This document shows, in pieces, positions 45,012 through 53,765 of a DNA stretch of 56,571 bases. The position numbers and the translations under genes were made by a program. Origin of the DNA: Clostridiales bacterium (GTDB lineage: Bacteria; Bacillota; Clostridia; Lachnospirales; Lachnospiraceae); NCBI GenBank assembly GCA_021202175.1, contig JAJQDO010000273.1, forward strand, positions 1 through 56,571. The letters run 5' to 3'. A model generated the notes under the pieces. That model saw only the letters and a program-made list of their open reading frames with translations, was not told where the DNA came from and made no database searches. The first letter of the stretch is position 1. Every line of letters begins with the position of its first letter.

Positions 45012-45032
45012 ATTTTCTAATAATTAGAAAAT
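45012..45032. promoter_or_regulatory. 21-bp palindrome upstream of the gltB promoter
   Basis: ATTTTCTAAT-A-ATTAGAAAAT is a perfect palindrome that ends 18 bp upstream of the -35, where an activator would bind. No known regulator site is recognised, and AT-rich palindromes can arise by chance. Confidence 0.45.
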
Positions 45033-45210
45033 ATTTTTATTTCCTTTAAGTTATCTGTTAATTTTTCTATTTTTCTTTTTTGTGAGGCAAAATATAGTTT
45101 GATTTTTATTGATTTTATCATAACAATGCATTTAAAAAAATACAAAAATCTAAGACCTCTCACTGTAATTCTCTCCATGTCACAAATTATATATACAATT
45201 CAGACAATTC

Positions 45211-45258
45211 AAAAAAGATGTTTTTAAATGATTTTCCTTCATTTGAAAACATCTTTTT
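45211..45258 (-). terminator. Terminator of the nan-nagA operon
   Basis: AAAAAGATGTTTT plus AAATGA on the left pair with TCATTT plus AAAACATCTTTTT on the right; T-rich on both strands. It lies 33 nt past nagA. Confidence 0.8.
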
Positions 45259-45290
45259 GAGCTGATGAAAACCTATGGCGTAAGCTACCA

Positions 45291-46466
45291 TCATGATATT
45301 GCTTTTCCATTTTTTATGACTGTCTTCAATTCCAGCTGCCGGTCAAGCAACACAACATCCGCCTTCTTCCCAACAGAGATGGACCCGTATCTGTCATAAA
45401 CATGCAAACTTTTCGCCGGATTCATCGTCGCGCAGGCAATCGCCGTCTCCAACGGGATATCCATCTGCTTCACTGCCGTCCGCATGCAGTCCATCAGATT
45501 TGTCGCCGAACCGGCCAGGGCGCCATCCGAAACCAGGGTCGCGCGATTTCCAACGACCTTGACATCCAGGCCGCCCAGCGTATACTGTCCATCTGGCATG
45601 CCAGTGGCACGCATACTGTCGCTGATGAGAATCATGCGTTCGGCTCCCATCATTTTAAAGGCAGCTCGCACGGCCGAAGGATGAATATGAACTCCGTCAC
45701 AGATGATCTCACACATGACATGCGGGCTGTCCATCGCCGCTCCCACAACGCCGGGCGCCCGGTGTGTAAATGCCGGCATGGCATTGTAGAGATGTACCGC
45801 ATGGTTTGCGCCTGCTTCAAAGGCAGCTTTTGCCGTATCATAGTCCGCGTTGGTATGGGCGATAGAGATGTCCATCTTCTGTTTCATCGCACGGATGAAC
45901 GCGGTCGCGTTTTCACTTTCTTCCGGGGCAATCCCGATAAATTTTACCAATCCTTCCGAGGCACGCAAAAAACTTTCACAGATTTCCTCATCGCAGGGAA
46001 GGATGTTTCGCTCATCCTGCGCTCCCTTTTTCACCGGGCTGATAAAAGGGCCTTCCATATTGACCCCAATCAAATCTGCACCCTGCCCGGGATTTTTCAC
46101 ATACTCTGCAGCATTTCGGAGAATATTTTCCAATTCCTCCACCGGCAGGGTCATGGTCGCCGGAGCGATGGCGGTCACGCCAACAGAGGCTTCGTATTTT
46201 GCAATGTTTTCTAACGCCTCTCTCGTCCCGTCACAGAAATCATAACCCATGCACCCGTGAAAATGAAGGTCGATTAGACCCGGAATGGCATAGCAGCCGT
46301 TTCCATCGATTACCTCCGCGCCATCTTTTTCTCCTTCCCCATTTCCAACAGGCAAGATTTTTCTTCCATCTGTCACGATTTCTGTAAACACGCCGTTTTG
46401 AATGGCAATCTCGCCATCCTTGAAATCTCTATTTTCTGTGTATACTTTTACATTTCTGATAACCAT
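45291..46466 (-). CDS. nagA: N-acetylglucosamine-6-phosphate deacetylase
   Basis: A 391-residue amidohydrolase that turns GlcNAc-6-P into GlcN-6-P and acetate. Motifs: GLIDLHFHGCMGYDFCDG (metal His pair), GVNMEGPFISPVKKGAQ (metal Glu), ISIAHTNADYDTAKAA, NHAVHLYNAMPAFTHRAPG, and ILISDSMRATGMPDG (catalytic Asp). It is the last gene of the sialic-acid operon and links it to NagB. Confidence 0.95.
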   Translation of the reverse strand: MVIRNVKVYTENRDFKDGEIAIQNGVFTEIVTDGRKILPVGNGEGEKDGAEVIDGNGCYAIPGLIDLHFHGCMGYDFCDGTREALENIAKYEASVGVTAIAPATMTLPVEELENILRNAAEYVKNPGQGADLIGVNMEGPFISPVKKGAQDERNILPCDEEICESFLRASEGLVKFIGIAPEESENATAFIRAMKQKMDISIAHTNADYDTAKAAFEAGANHAVHLYNAMPAFTHRAPGVVGAAMDSPHVMCEIICDGVHIHPSAVRAAFKMMGAERMILISDSMRATGMPDGQYTLGGLDVKVVGNRATLVSDGALAGSATNLMDCMRTAVKQMDIPLETAIACATMNPAKSLHVYDRYGSISVGKKADVVLLDRQLELKTVIKNGKAIS

Positions 46467-46493
46467 TTTTTCGTAACCCCTTTATCCATATCT

Positions 46494-46522
46494 CTACTGT
46501 TCACGGGGTACGTGGACAGTAG
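46494..46522. repeat. Hairpin repeat between rpiR-type gene and nagA
   Basis: CTACTGTTCACG (46494-46505), loop GGGTA, CGTGGACAGTAG (46511-46522), one mismatch in 12. It shares CTACTGTTCAC with the element at 23431-23452. No T tail, so processing or mRNA stability is more likely than termination. Confidence 0.55.
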
Positions 46523-46536
46523 CTCCATATTCTTTT

Positions 46537-47373
46537 TCAGATACCGTGCCGCTTCGCTTTTCCCTCTTCCAGCGCCCACAGCGTGCTGTCATGCATCGTC
46601 TCCCTGGCGTTTTTATCCATCTCCACATAGTAAGAATAGATAATATCCAGGATAATCAAAATCGGATACTGCGGGGAAATGACATTTCCATGATTCAGAT
46701 GTTTCAGGGATGGCAACAGGATAACCTCTGTGCAGAATCTCGCGAATTCGTCCCGGTTATTCGCCGTCAGCAGCACAGTCTTCGCCCCTCTTTTATACGC
46801 TTTTTCCAACAGAAAAAGAATCTCCTCTTTTTCTCCGCTGATACTGATACCAAAAACAAGACAGTCCTTCTTTTGAAATACTGCCTGCATCCTGATCAAC
46901 TCCGAATCCGTCACCGAATCGACATCAACGCCAATCCTCATAAAACGAATCTCCATCTCTCTGGCCGCCAGGCCGGAGCTTCCCATGCCACATACCAGGA
47001 CTTTTTCCGCCTTCGACAGATAGCGGGCGATTCTCCCGATCTGATTTTCGTCCATCAGACTGTATGTCTTGTTGAGGAGCTCCTGATAGGCATTCAAAAC
47101 CATGCAGGCATTATCCGTGACCGTTTCCTGCTTTTCCACGAAGGTTTCCTCATATTGGTATATGAATTCCCGATAACCCCGGTAGCCACATTTTTTCGCG
47201 AAGCGGGACAGGGACGCCTCCGAGACGAAGAGCTTGTCCGATATAGCCTTCGCCGAGAAATCCTCTTTCTTCCTGTTATGGATAAAATAATCGGCGATAT
47301 TCTTTTCCACCGTCGTAAACTTGTCGTAGTTTGATTCTATGATCGGCACCACAGATTTTACATAATATTCCAT
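46537..47373 (-). CDS. RpiR-family transcriptional regulator of the nan operon
   Basis: About 278 residues. N-terminal HTH_6 domain (TTVEKNIADYFIHNRKKEDF, LFVSEASLSRFAKKCGYRGY) and a C-terminal SIS sugar-phosphate-binding domain (KVLVCGMGSSGLAAREMEI, FGISISGEKEEIL). RpiR-type regulators in sialic-acid loci sense ManNAc-6-P or GlcNAc-6-P and repress the operon (NanR-like). The frame is open to 47607, but ATG 47373 begins the HTH domain and has GAGGG nearby. Being inside the operon it regulates implies autoregulation. Confidence 0.88.
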   Translation of the reverse strand: MEYYVKSVVPIIESNYDKFTTVEKNIADYFIHNRKKEDFSAKAISDKLFVSEASLSRFAKKCGYRGYREFIYQYEETFVEKQETVTDNACMVLNAYQELLNKTYSLMDENQIGRIARYLSKAEKVLVCGMGSSGLAAREMEIRFMRIGVDVDSVTDSELIRMQAVFQKKDCLVFGISISGEKEEILFLLEKAYKRGAKTVLLTANNRDEFARFCTEVILLPSLKHLNHGNVISPQYPILIILDIIYSYYVEMDKNARETMHDSTLWALEEGKAKRHGI

Positions 47374-47431
47374 CCCCTGTCCCTCAATCCTTCTCTTGCT
47401 TAAACTCGATCCTCGATTCCTTCTGTCCTGC

Positions 47432-48334
47432 TCATCTTCTCTGTCGTGCCTTAAAATGATAATACGCACCCAGCATCCCGGCATCATTTCCATATTCTGC
47501 GAAGGCAATCTGCGTATGCTTCGCAATCTCCCTGGCCAAATATTGATCCAAAGCATCCTGGATTCTATGCTGCAGAAACTCTTTCTGTGCCATGATGCCT
47601 CCGCCAAGTACGACTATTTCCGGATTAAGCACATAACAGATATTCGCGATTCCTTTTCCCAGCGCATCGCACATCTCCTCAATCGCCTTGTTGCAGTGCA
47701 TATCTCCTTTTTTCGCTTCTTCAAAAATATGATATCCGTCCCAGAGCTCTTCCGGCTCCTGTTTCCAGGCCGCCACCTTTCTCGTCAGGGAAGAGGCCGA
47801 ACCCATCGTCTGAAAATCGCTGTCTCCGAGATGCATATACCCGACCTCACCGGCGCTTCCCACGCATCCGTGGAGCACCTTCCCGTCCAGCATGACGCAT
47901 CCGCCGATTCCGGTACCAACCGTAAGCATCAGGACATTTTTCCTTCCCCTGGCCGCTCCCGACTCGCATTCCGCCAAGCCGGCGCAATTGACGTCATTTT
48001 CCACTTCACAGGGACAGGCAAATATATTTTCCAGCGTGTTTTTATAGCATATTCCCGTGTAATCAGGAATCAATGATGACGCGAAAAAAATCTCGCCTTT
48101 TTCAATGTCTACCATGCCGGCTGTCGAAATGCAGATGCCGCTGATTTCATTTCCCACATCTTCCTGGCGCTTCTTCAGTTCTTCCACGATGGCAATCACC
48201 TTTGCCAGCACAGACGGTCCGCCCTGGTCAGCTTCTGTCTTTCTCTCCTTCCGCTCTCTGATACAGGCATTTTCATCGATGATCCCATATTTGATCGCTG
48301 TTCCGCCAATATCGATACTGATATATTCTCTCAT
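47432..48334 (-). CDS. nanK: ROK-family kinase, probable N-acetylmannosamine kinase
   Basis: A 300-residue ROK protein. ATP site ISIDIGGTAIKYGIID at the N-terminus, EVENDVNCAGLAE in the middle, LTVGTGIGGCVMLDG, and catalytic loop GCVGSAGEVGYMHLG. The usual ROK zinc motif CxCGxxGCxE is absent, which is common in some NanK/glucokinase-like branches. Position between nan genes supports ManNAc kinase (ManNAc to ManNAc-6-P); glucokinase is the main alternative. Confidence 0.85.
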   Translation of the reverse strand: MREYISIDIGGTAIKYGIIDENACIRERKERKTEADQGGPSVLAKVIAIVEELKKRQEDVGNEISGICISTAGMVDIEKGEIFFASSLIPDYTGICYKNTLENIFACPCEVENDVNCAGLAECESGAARGRKNVLMLTVGTGIGGCVMLDGKVLHGCVGSAGEVGYMHLGDSDFQTMGSASSLTRKVAAWKQEPEELWDGYHIFEEAKKGDMHCNKAIEEMCDALGKGIANICYVLNPEIVVLGGGIMAQKEFLQHRIQDALDQYLAREIAKHTQIAFAEYGNDAGMLGAYYHFKARQRR

Positions 48335-48394
48335 GCGACCTCCATTCTATCTCTCATTATAGGCAATTTTTATCTCTTCCACAATCATTTCCTT

Positions 48395-48427
48395 GCCATA
48401 TCCATGCAAAAAACACATGGATATGGC
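48395..48427. repeat. Perfect hairpin between yhcH and nanK
   Basis: GCCATATCCATG (48395-48406) and CATGGATATGGC (48416-48427) with a 9-nt loop. It lies in the nan operon with no T tail after it on minus; it may protect or process the mRNA. Confidence 0.6.
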
Positions 48428-48459
48428 TTGGGAAATCGTTTTTGACACTTATGATATTC

Positions 48460-48909
48460 TCAAATACGCACTTTAAAGATTGCCTTTTTTATGGTTTCCG
48501 GCTTATCAACCTGTACTGCTGTACGATGCGCATCCTCAGGATAACAGATCAGGAAATCTCCCGCCCTTAAAATCACAGAGCTGTTCTTCTCCCCGTCGAG
48601 AGGGAGAAAATCTTCATCCTCCACGTAATCTTTTGCTGTCATATTGTGGATAAAATTCAGATCAATCTGCTCTGTTCCGCAAAGCATGAAATGTACATCA
48701 AGATATTTTCTGTGCGCCTCCCAAAAACGGTCTTGCGCTCTGGTCGTCGTATATTCCACAACATTTACAAACAGGCGATTTCCATCAATCTCATGACTTC
48801 CCGTATCATAGGATTCCAGGTCATGCGTACCTGCATACTGTATGCATTCTTTTACTGTTTCCTCCAGATAATAAAATTCTTTCAGATTATTTATATTCCC
48901 AAATATCAT
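48460..48909 (-). CDS. YhcH/YjgK/YiaL family protein, probable sialic-acid anomerase helper
   Basis: A 149-residue DUF386 cupin-like protein: MIFGNINNLKEFYYLEETVK at the start, WEAHRKYLDVHFMLCGTEQI (conserved E-x-H-x(n)-D-x-H metal site) and FLICYPEDAHRTAVQ. Relatives (NanQ/YhcH) occur in sialic-acid operons and speed sugar anomer conversion. It is the fourth gene of the nan cluster, directly after the transporter. Confidence 0.85.
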   Translation of the reverse strand: MIFGNINNLKEFYYLEETVKECIQYAGTHDLESYDTGSHEIDGNRLFVNVVEYTTTRAQDRFWEAHRKYLDVHFMLCGTEQIDLNFIHNMTAKDYVEDEDFLPLDGEKNSSVILRAGDFLICYPEDAHRTAVQVDKPETIKKAIFKVRI

Positions 48910-48963
48910 GTGCTTCCTCCCTGCCTCGATTATTTTCCCCCTAAGTTTGATGCCCTTTTATTC

Positions 48964-50469
48964 TCAGTTTTTGTAAATCGTCGTATTCGGCTCCGGTAAA
49001 GATTTGTCGCCTTTTACCCTTTTCCAGATCATGCTCGCCGGAATCCCCACTACAAGGGACACGATGATGGAAATGATGGAATAGGACCAGATGGAAACCG
49101 CATCTGCAGGCACGAAATATTTGATGTACACCATCACTGCCGAGGCAGCAATAAATGCCATCGTTGCCCCGAAAGTATTCGCCACCTTGGTGAATGCTCC
49201 AAGGATAAAGGTTCCGACCAGAATGCCAAGCACCAGTCCCATGAAACCATTAAACCACTCGTAAGCGGATGTTACATTTCCATTTGCCAGCACCATCGCC
49301 ACAATGATGGCAAAGATGCCGACCAGAAGGGAGACGATCTGTCCGATTTTCGTCTGCTTCTCCATACTCAGCTCCTTTTTCGACAGGAGCGCCTGAATGT
49401 CCATCGTCCAACTGGCCGCGATCGAGTTCAACCCGGTAGACAATGTAGACTGTGCCGCCGCGTAGATTGCCGCCAAAAGGATGCCCGTCACACCTACCGG
49501 CAGCTCATAAGCGATGTAGGACGCGAAAATCTGGTCCTGTGCAGCTGCAGGCGGAAGAGCGTTTTGCTGATAGAACACATACAATCCAGTGCCGATCAGA
49601 TAAAATACCGTGGCGATGAATATAGATAACGCGCCGTTTGTGAGCATCATTTTGTTCAGCTTTTTCGTATCTGTTGTTGTCGTGAAACGCTGCACGATAT
49701 CCTGACTGGACACATAAGAACTCATCGTGTTAAATCCGGCGCCGACAATCATCAGGAAAACACTGTCCTTGAGGATATTGATGTTAAAAATCGGCTGGTC
49801 CACCGCCAGGAATTTATGTTCCACAGAAAATGCGGTGAAAACCGCCCCGATTCCTCCGTCAATGTGTGCGAGAAGGAACAGCAACGCAAAAGTAACGCCG
49901 ATCAGAAGCACAGATCCAGGGATAAAGTCCGTCCACAATACCGATTTTAATCCGCCGGTGTACGAGTAGATAATCGCGATGATTCCCATGATGATAATCA
50001 GCAGATTCACATTAATCCCAGTCAGGCTGCCAAGCACCATGCAGGGGAGATACATGATAATGGACATCCGCCCGATCTGATAAATAATAAACATGACCGC
50101 GCCAAGTATCCTGAGACCTTTGCTGTGAAACCGCAGTTCCAGATAATGGTAAGCAGTATCAATGTTCAGCTTACTGTAAATTGGCAGGAAAAACCGGATC
50201 GTCAGGGGAATCGCCAGCAGCATGCCAAGCTGCGCAAACCACATGATCCACGTTCCGGCGTAGGAATTTCCCGCCAGTGACAAAAAGGAAATGGGGCTGA
50301 GCAATGTCGCAAATATCGACACCGACGTCACCCACCACGGCACGGTTCCGTCTCCCTTGAAATATTCCTTCCCTTTCATTTCCTTCTTCGCGAAATGGAG
50401 ACCGGCAAACAAAACTGCAGCCAGATATACAACTAAAATAATCAGATCAATTCTTGTAAAACCTTCCAT
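48964..50469 (-). CDS. Sodium:solute symporter, probable sialic-acid transporter
   Basis: About 501 residues with roughly 13 TM segments, of the SSS family. Typical parts: VTSVSIFATLLSPISFLSLAG (TM1 sodium-site region), YSYTGGLKSVLWTDFIPGSV, AIYAAAQSTLSTGLNSIAAS. SiaT-type SSS proteins take up Neu5Ac with Na+. The position between nanA and yhcH supports that cargo. ATG 50469 follows GAGGAG; 50484 is an alternative. No ABC or TRAP sialic-acid transporter is in the window. Confidence 0.9.
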   Translation of the reverse strand: MEGFTRIDLIILVVYLAAVLFAGLHFAKKEMKGKEYFKGDGTVPWWVTSVSIFATLLSPISFLSLAGNSYAGTWIMWFAQLGMLLAIPLTIRFFLPIYSKLNIDTAYHYLELRFHSKGLRILGAVMFIIYQIGRMSIIMYLPCMVLGSLTGINVNLLIIIMGIIAIIYSYTGGLKSVLWTDFIPGSVLLIGVTFALLFLLAHIDGGIGAVFTAFSVEHKFLAVDQPIFNINILKDSVFLMIVGAGFNTMSSYVSSQDIVQRFTTTTDTKKLNKMMLTNGALSIFIATVFYLIGTGLYVFYQQNALPPAAAQDQIFASYIAYELPVGVTGILLAAIYAAAQSTLSTGLNSIAASWTMDIQALLSKKELSMEKQTKIGQIVSLLVGIFAIIVAMVLANGNVTSAYEWFNGFMGLVLGILVGTFILGAFTKVANTFGATMAFIAASAVMVYIKYFVPADAVSIWSYSIISIIVSLVVGIPASMIWKRVKGDKSLPEPNTTIYKN

Positions 50470-50520
50470 GTTCTTTCTCCTCATATCTATATCATTTATG
50501 TTTCCATTGAAACACTGCTG

Positions 50521-51441
50521 TTATGCCAGATATTCCATCCTGGCAACGCGAATCATTTCCGCTGCCTCTTCCACAATCACCCTGTCACTGTCAACCAGTG
50601 GTGGGAGCGGCTCTCTGACTCCGCCCAGTTCCAGTCCTTCATTCATCTTAAGAACCGCCTTAATTACGGCATACATATTTCCATGTGCCGAACACATTTT
50701 ATAGATAATGGCATCAACGGCATACTGAATCTCCCTGGCTACATCCATGTTCCCTACCCTGATACATTCATCAAGTTGCAGATACAACTCCGGCATAGCC
50801 CCATAGGTTCCACCGATGGCCCCTTCCGCTCCGATGGCGCGCCCGCTGATAAACTGTTCGTCCGGGCCGTTGAAAATGATATAATCTTCCCCGGCCTCCT
50901 GCTGAAACATCTGGATATCCTGCACCGGCATGGACGAGTTCTTCACTCCGATCACCCTCGGATTCTTCCGCATCTCGGTAAACAGGCTCTGCGTAAGCGC
51001 CACTCCGGCAAGCTGCGGGATATTATAAATCACGAAATCCGTATTTGGCGCCGCCGCGCTGATATCGTTCCAATACTGAGCAATTGCATACTCCGGGAGA
51101 TGAAAATAGATGGGCGGAATGGCGGCAATGGCATCCACGCCCAGACTTTCCGCATGTCGCGCCAGCTCCATGCTGTCTTTCGTATTATTGCACGCAACGT
51201 GTGCGATGACCGTAAGCTTCCCTGCTGCTACCTTCATAACATTCTCCAGGAGAATCTTCCGGTCTTCCACACTCAGGTAAATGCACTCTCCGGAAGAGCC
51301 GTTCACATAGACGCCCTTTACTCCCTTTTCCACAAAATATCCGGTCAATGCCTGTACTCCCTCGGGGCTGATGTCGCCTGCCTCGTCATAACATGCATAA
51401 AATGCTGGAATAACTCCCTTGTACTTATCAAGATTTCTCAT
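50521..51441 (-). CDS. nanA: N-acetylneuraminate lyase
   Basis: A 306-residue class I aldolase of the DapA/NanA family that splits Neu5Ac into ManNAc and pyruvate. The sialic-acid-binding block GVYVNGSSGECIYLSVEDRK, DFVIYNIPQLAGVALT (Tyr) and VIGVKNSSMPVQDIQ (Schiff-base Lys) are present, and GAEGAIGGTYGAMP is typical. Ribosome binding site AAGGAG. It follows nanE by about 165 nt. Confidence 0.93.
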   Translation of the reverse strand: MRNLDKYKGVIPAFYACYDEAGDISPEGVQALTGYFVEKGVKGVYVNGSSGECIYLSVEDRKILLENVMKVAAGKLTVIAHVACNNTKDSMELARHAESLGVDAIAAIPPIYFHLPEYAIAQYWNDISAAAPNTDFVIYNIPQLAGVALTQSLFTEMRKNPRVIGVKNSSMPVQDIQMFQQEAGEDYIIFNGPDEQFISGRAIGAEGAIGGTYGAMPELYLQLDECIRVGNMDVAREIQYAVDAIIYKMCSAHGNMYAVIKAVLKMNEGLELGGVREPLPPLVDSDRVIVEEAAEMIRVARMEYLA

Positions 51442-51605
51442 GGTATACTCTCCTTTTCTTTTTTATAACCAATAGCTTGTTGCTGCTTTCAGATTATTCG
51501 TCTTTCTGTTAAAGATCCAAAGATCCCCTCGCGACGGAATTTCTTCTTGGCAATTTCATAAATGTTTCATAATAATAATCCATGACTGCTTTATCACTTT
51601 TGCTC

Positions 51606-52292
51606 TCATTTCAATGCATCCGCAAATGTCCTGGTAATCAGCTGCGGTCTGGTAATTGCCGAGCCGACAACCACACTATATGCTCCCAACGCAATCACCC
51701 GCTTCGCCTTTTCCGGCGTATCGATATTGCCCTCCGCGATGACCCGATGCTTCGTCTGGCTCACAATGTTCCTTAAAATCTGGAAATCATTTGCTTCGAT
51801 GCGGTCTCCTCTGCTCTGTTCGGTATATCCGACCAGCGTCGTACCAATATAATCAAATCCCAGCTCATCCGCATGAAGCGCCTCGTCTACTGTGGAGCAA
51901 TCGGCCATCCATAATTGATCCGGATACCTCTCTTTGATCTGATGAAAGAAATCATCCAATCTCACACCTTGCGGCCGAACTGCTCCGGTCGCGTCAAGAG
52001 CGATCATCTCCGGTTTCACCTCCATCAGTTCTTCGATTTCCTTCATTGTCGGCGTGATGTACACTGGACTATCCAGATAATTGCGCTTTACAATGCCGAT
52101 AATCGGCAGATTCACCTGAGACCGAATCTCCCGGATATCTTCCCTGGTGCCGGCTCGTATTCCCATGGCGCCTCCCATCTTCGCCGCCAGGGCCGTCCTT
52201 CCCATGATGAAGGAAGAATGTAGTGGCTCGTTCGGTAGTGCCTGGCAGGATACGATTAATTTTCCTGCCAGTTGTTCTACTTTTTTGCTCAT
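51606..52292 (-). CDS. nanE: N-acetylmannosamine-6-phosphate 2-epimerase
   Basis: A 228-residue TIM-barrel epimerase (ManNAc-6-P to GlcNAc-6-P). Family blocks: LIVSCQALPNEPLHSSFIM, GAMGIRAGTREDIREIR, PIIGIVKRNYLDSPVYITPT (catalytic Lys), ALDATGAVRPQG, WMADCSTVDEALHADELGFD and VIAEGNIDTPEKAKRVIALG. First gene of the nan operon behind its promoter. AAGGAGG precedes ATG 52292. Confidence 0.95.
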   Translation of the reverse strand: MSKKVEQLAGKLIVSCQALPNEPLHSSFIMGRTALAAKMGGAMGIRAGTREDIREIRSQVNLPIIGIVKRNYLDSPVYITPTMKEIEELMEVKPEMIALDATGAVRPQGVRLDDFFHQIKERYPDQLWMADCSTVDEALHADELGFDYIGTTLVGYTEQSRGDRIEANDFQILRNIVSQTKHRVIAEGNIDTPEKAKRVIALGAYSVVVGSAITRPQLITRTFADALK

Positions 52293-52321
52293 GCTTGCTT
52301 ACCTCCTTTGCATTTTCGCCA

Positions 52322-52349
52322 AGTATATCATGTTTGAATTTGTTTTCAA
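52322..52349 (-). promoter_or_regulatory. Promoter of the nan operon
   Basis: Minus strand TTGAAA (52349-52344), 16 bp, TATACT (52327-52322) with an extended TGA before the -10. It overlaps the imperfect inverted repeat TTTCAAGAG ... CTCTTCTGAAA (52344-52370), a possible site for the RpiR-type regulator. Confidence 0.7.
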
Positions 52350-52560
52350 GAGCATTTCACTCTTCTGAAAGTTCTTTCATATTTTTCCAAATACACCGCT
52401 TTTTTATCCACATTTTAAGCTTCCAAATTTGTTCATTTTGTACATTTTCCAGTTATTTCTTTCAATGGATGAAAGTAGCACCAAAACGCCTCATTTCAGT
52501 TGAAAAAAAAGAAGATTCGGGTATACTTTAAGACAAGGAACGGTGATCACTTAATACTAT

Positions 52561-52584
52561 AAATACTATTTACGACAAACCTGA
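52561..52584 (+). repeat. Interspersed repeat, copy 2
   Basis: TACTATTTACGACAAACCTGAC, two differences from the copy at 38577-38602. Both are intergenic and on the same strand; this copy lacks the right-hand hairpin arm. Confidence 0.5.
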
Positions 52585-52754
52585 CTGTATCAAAAGGCTA
52601 TACCCGAACATCACGATTATGATTGCTGTGAGAATTCATGAACTGTAACCGGATTCTCCAAATCATCACTTCAAAATGTTCTCTTTCATTGTCAGATTAC
52701 AGTCAATACGTTTTTAATAATTATGAAAATTAATACAGAAAGGAATACATTGAC

Positions 52755-53486
52755 ATGATTATTATCAGAGCAAAAGATTATCAGGATATGAGCCGCAAGG
52801 CAGCAAATATTATTTTCGCGCAGATTACTATGAAACCGGACAGCGTTCTTGGTCTTGCCACTGGTTCTTCCCCGGTCGGAACATACAACCAGCTCATCGA
52901 ATACTATCAGAACGGAGACCTGGATTTCTCAAACATCACCAGCATCAATCTGGATGAATACCAGGGACTGGCGCCGGATAACGAACAGAGCTATCGTTAC
53001 TTCATGGACACTCATCTGTTTCATCAGGTAAATATTGATAAGGCACGCACCTTCGTGCCGGACGGACTGGAAGCAGATACAGAAAAAGCATGTCGGGATT
53101 ACGATCAGATCATCTCGCACGAGGGTGGAATCGACCTGCAGCTGCTGGGACTTGGCCGTAACGGCCACATTGGTTTCAACGAACCCGGCGAAGCTTTCGA
53201 GAAAGGAACCCATTGCGTTCCACTGACAGAAAGCACCATTGAAGCAAATAAACGTTTCTTTGCCTCGGAAGCTGATGTCCCCAGGCATGCTTACACCATG
53301 GGAATCCAGAGCATCATGCAGGCAAAAAAAATCCTCGTCATCGTCAGCGGTGCTGACAAAGCCGAGGCATTAAAGGAGATGGTTCAGGGTTCCATCACTC
53401 CAAAGATTCCTGCTTCCATCCTCCAATTACATCATGATGTAACAGTTGTTGCCGATGAGGCGGCAATGAGTAAAATGGCTGAATAA
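52755..53486 (+). CDS. nagB: Glucosamine-6-phosphate deaminase
   Basis: A 243-residue enzyme that converts GlcN-6-P to Fru-6-P and ammonia, the exit step of the amino-sugar pathway. Motifs: LGLATGSSPVGTYNQL, TSINLDEYQGL (catalytic Asp), LLGLGRNGHIGFNEPGEAF (catalytic His loop), ILVIVSGADKAEAL. GAAAGGA lies upstream of ATG. It is divergent from nanE, so the pathway is complete within this locus. The C-terminus is typical for the shorter Firmicutes form without allosteric extension. Confidence 0.96.
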   Translation: MIIIRAKDYQDMSRKAANIIFAQITMKPDSVLGLATGSSPVGTYNQLIEYYQNGDLDFSNITSINLDEYQGLAPDNEQSYRYFMDTHLFHQVNIDKARTFVPDGLEADTEKACRDYDQIISHEGGIDLQLLGLGRNGHIGFNEPGEAFEKGTHCVPLTESTIEANKRFFASEADVPRHAYTMGIQSIMQAKKILVIVSGADKAEALKEMVQGSITPKIPASILQLHHDVTVVADEAAMSKMAE

Positions 53487-53673
53487 TCAATATGGTTAAA
53501 ATAGTGCAGCTACGAATGACTAATTTCATCTGACGTACACTCTGCGCTAACTAAGAGTCATTTTTGAGGAACAAAACCAACCGTTTGAGTACGACATTTG
53601 TACCAGCACTAACATCAATCAAAAATCAGGAATTTTTACAAGTATTTATCCGTTGTTAATGTAATAGCAAACG

Positions 53674-53712
53674 AAAACCCCGGCCACTGCTTTTTGTACT
53701 CACCGGGGTTTC
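53674..53712. terminator. Bidirectional terminator between nagB and HEPN gene
   Basis: AAACCCCGG (53675-53683) and CCGGGGTTT (53703-53711) form a 9-bp stem with loop T5 inside. It is placed to end both the plus nagB and the minus HEPN transcripts. Confidence 0.7.
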
Positions 53713-53765
53713 CTTCTAACATCCTGTACACAGGATAACAATATCCTTTTTTCATCATCATTTCA

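Larger units (their letters stand above)
44794..45290. other. gltB upstream region / nagA downstream region
   Basis: 497 bp, very AT-rich. It holds the gltB promoter (44966-44994), a palindrome (45012-45032) and the nagA terminator (45211-45258). No gene and no recognised riboswitch. Confidence 0.5.
52293..52754. other. Divergent nanE / nagB control region
   Basis: 462 bp with the nan promoter and inverted repeat (52322-52370), copy 2 of an interspersed repeat (52561-52584), and a possible nagB promoter on plus (TTGTCA near 52697, T/A-rich -10 about 18 bp later). No gene seen. Confidence 0.5.
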
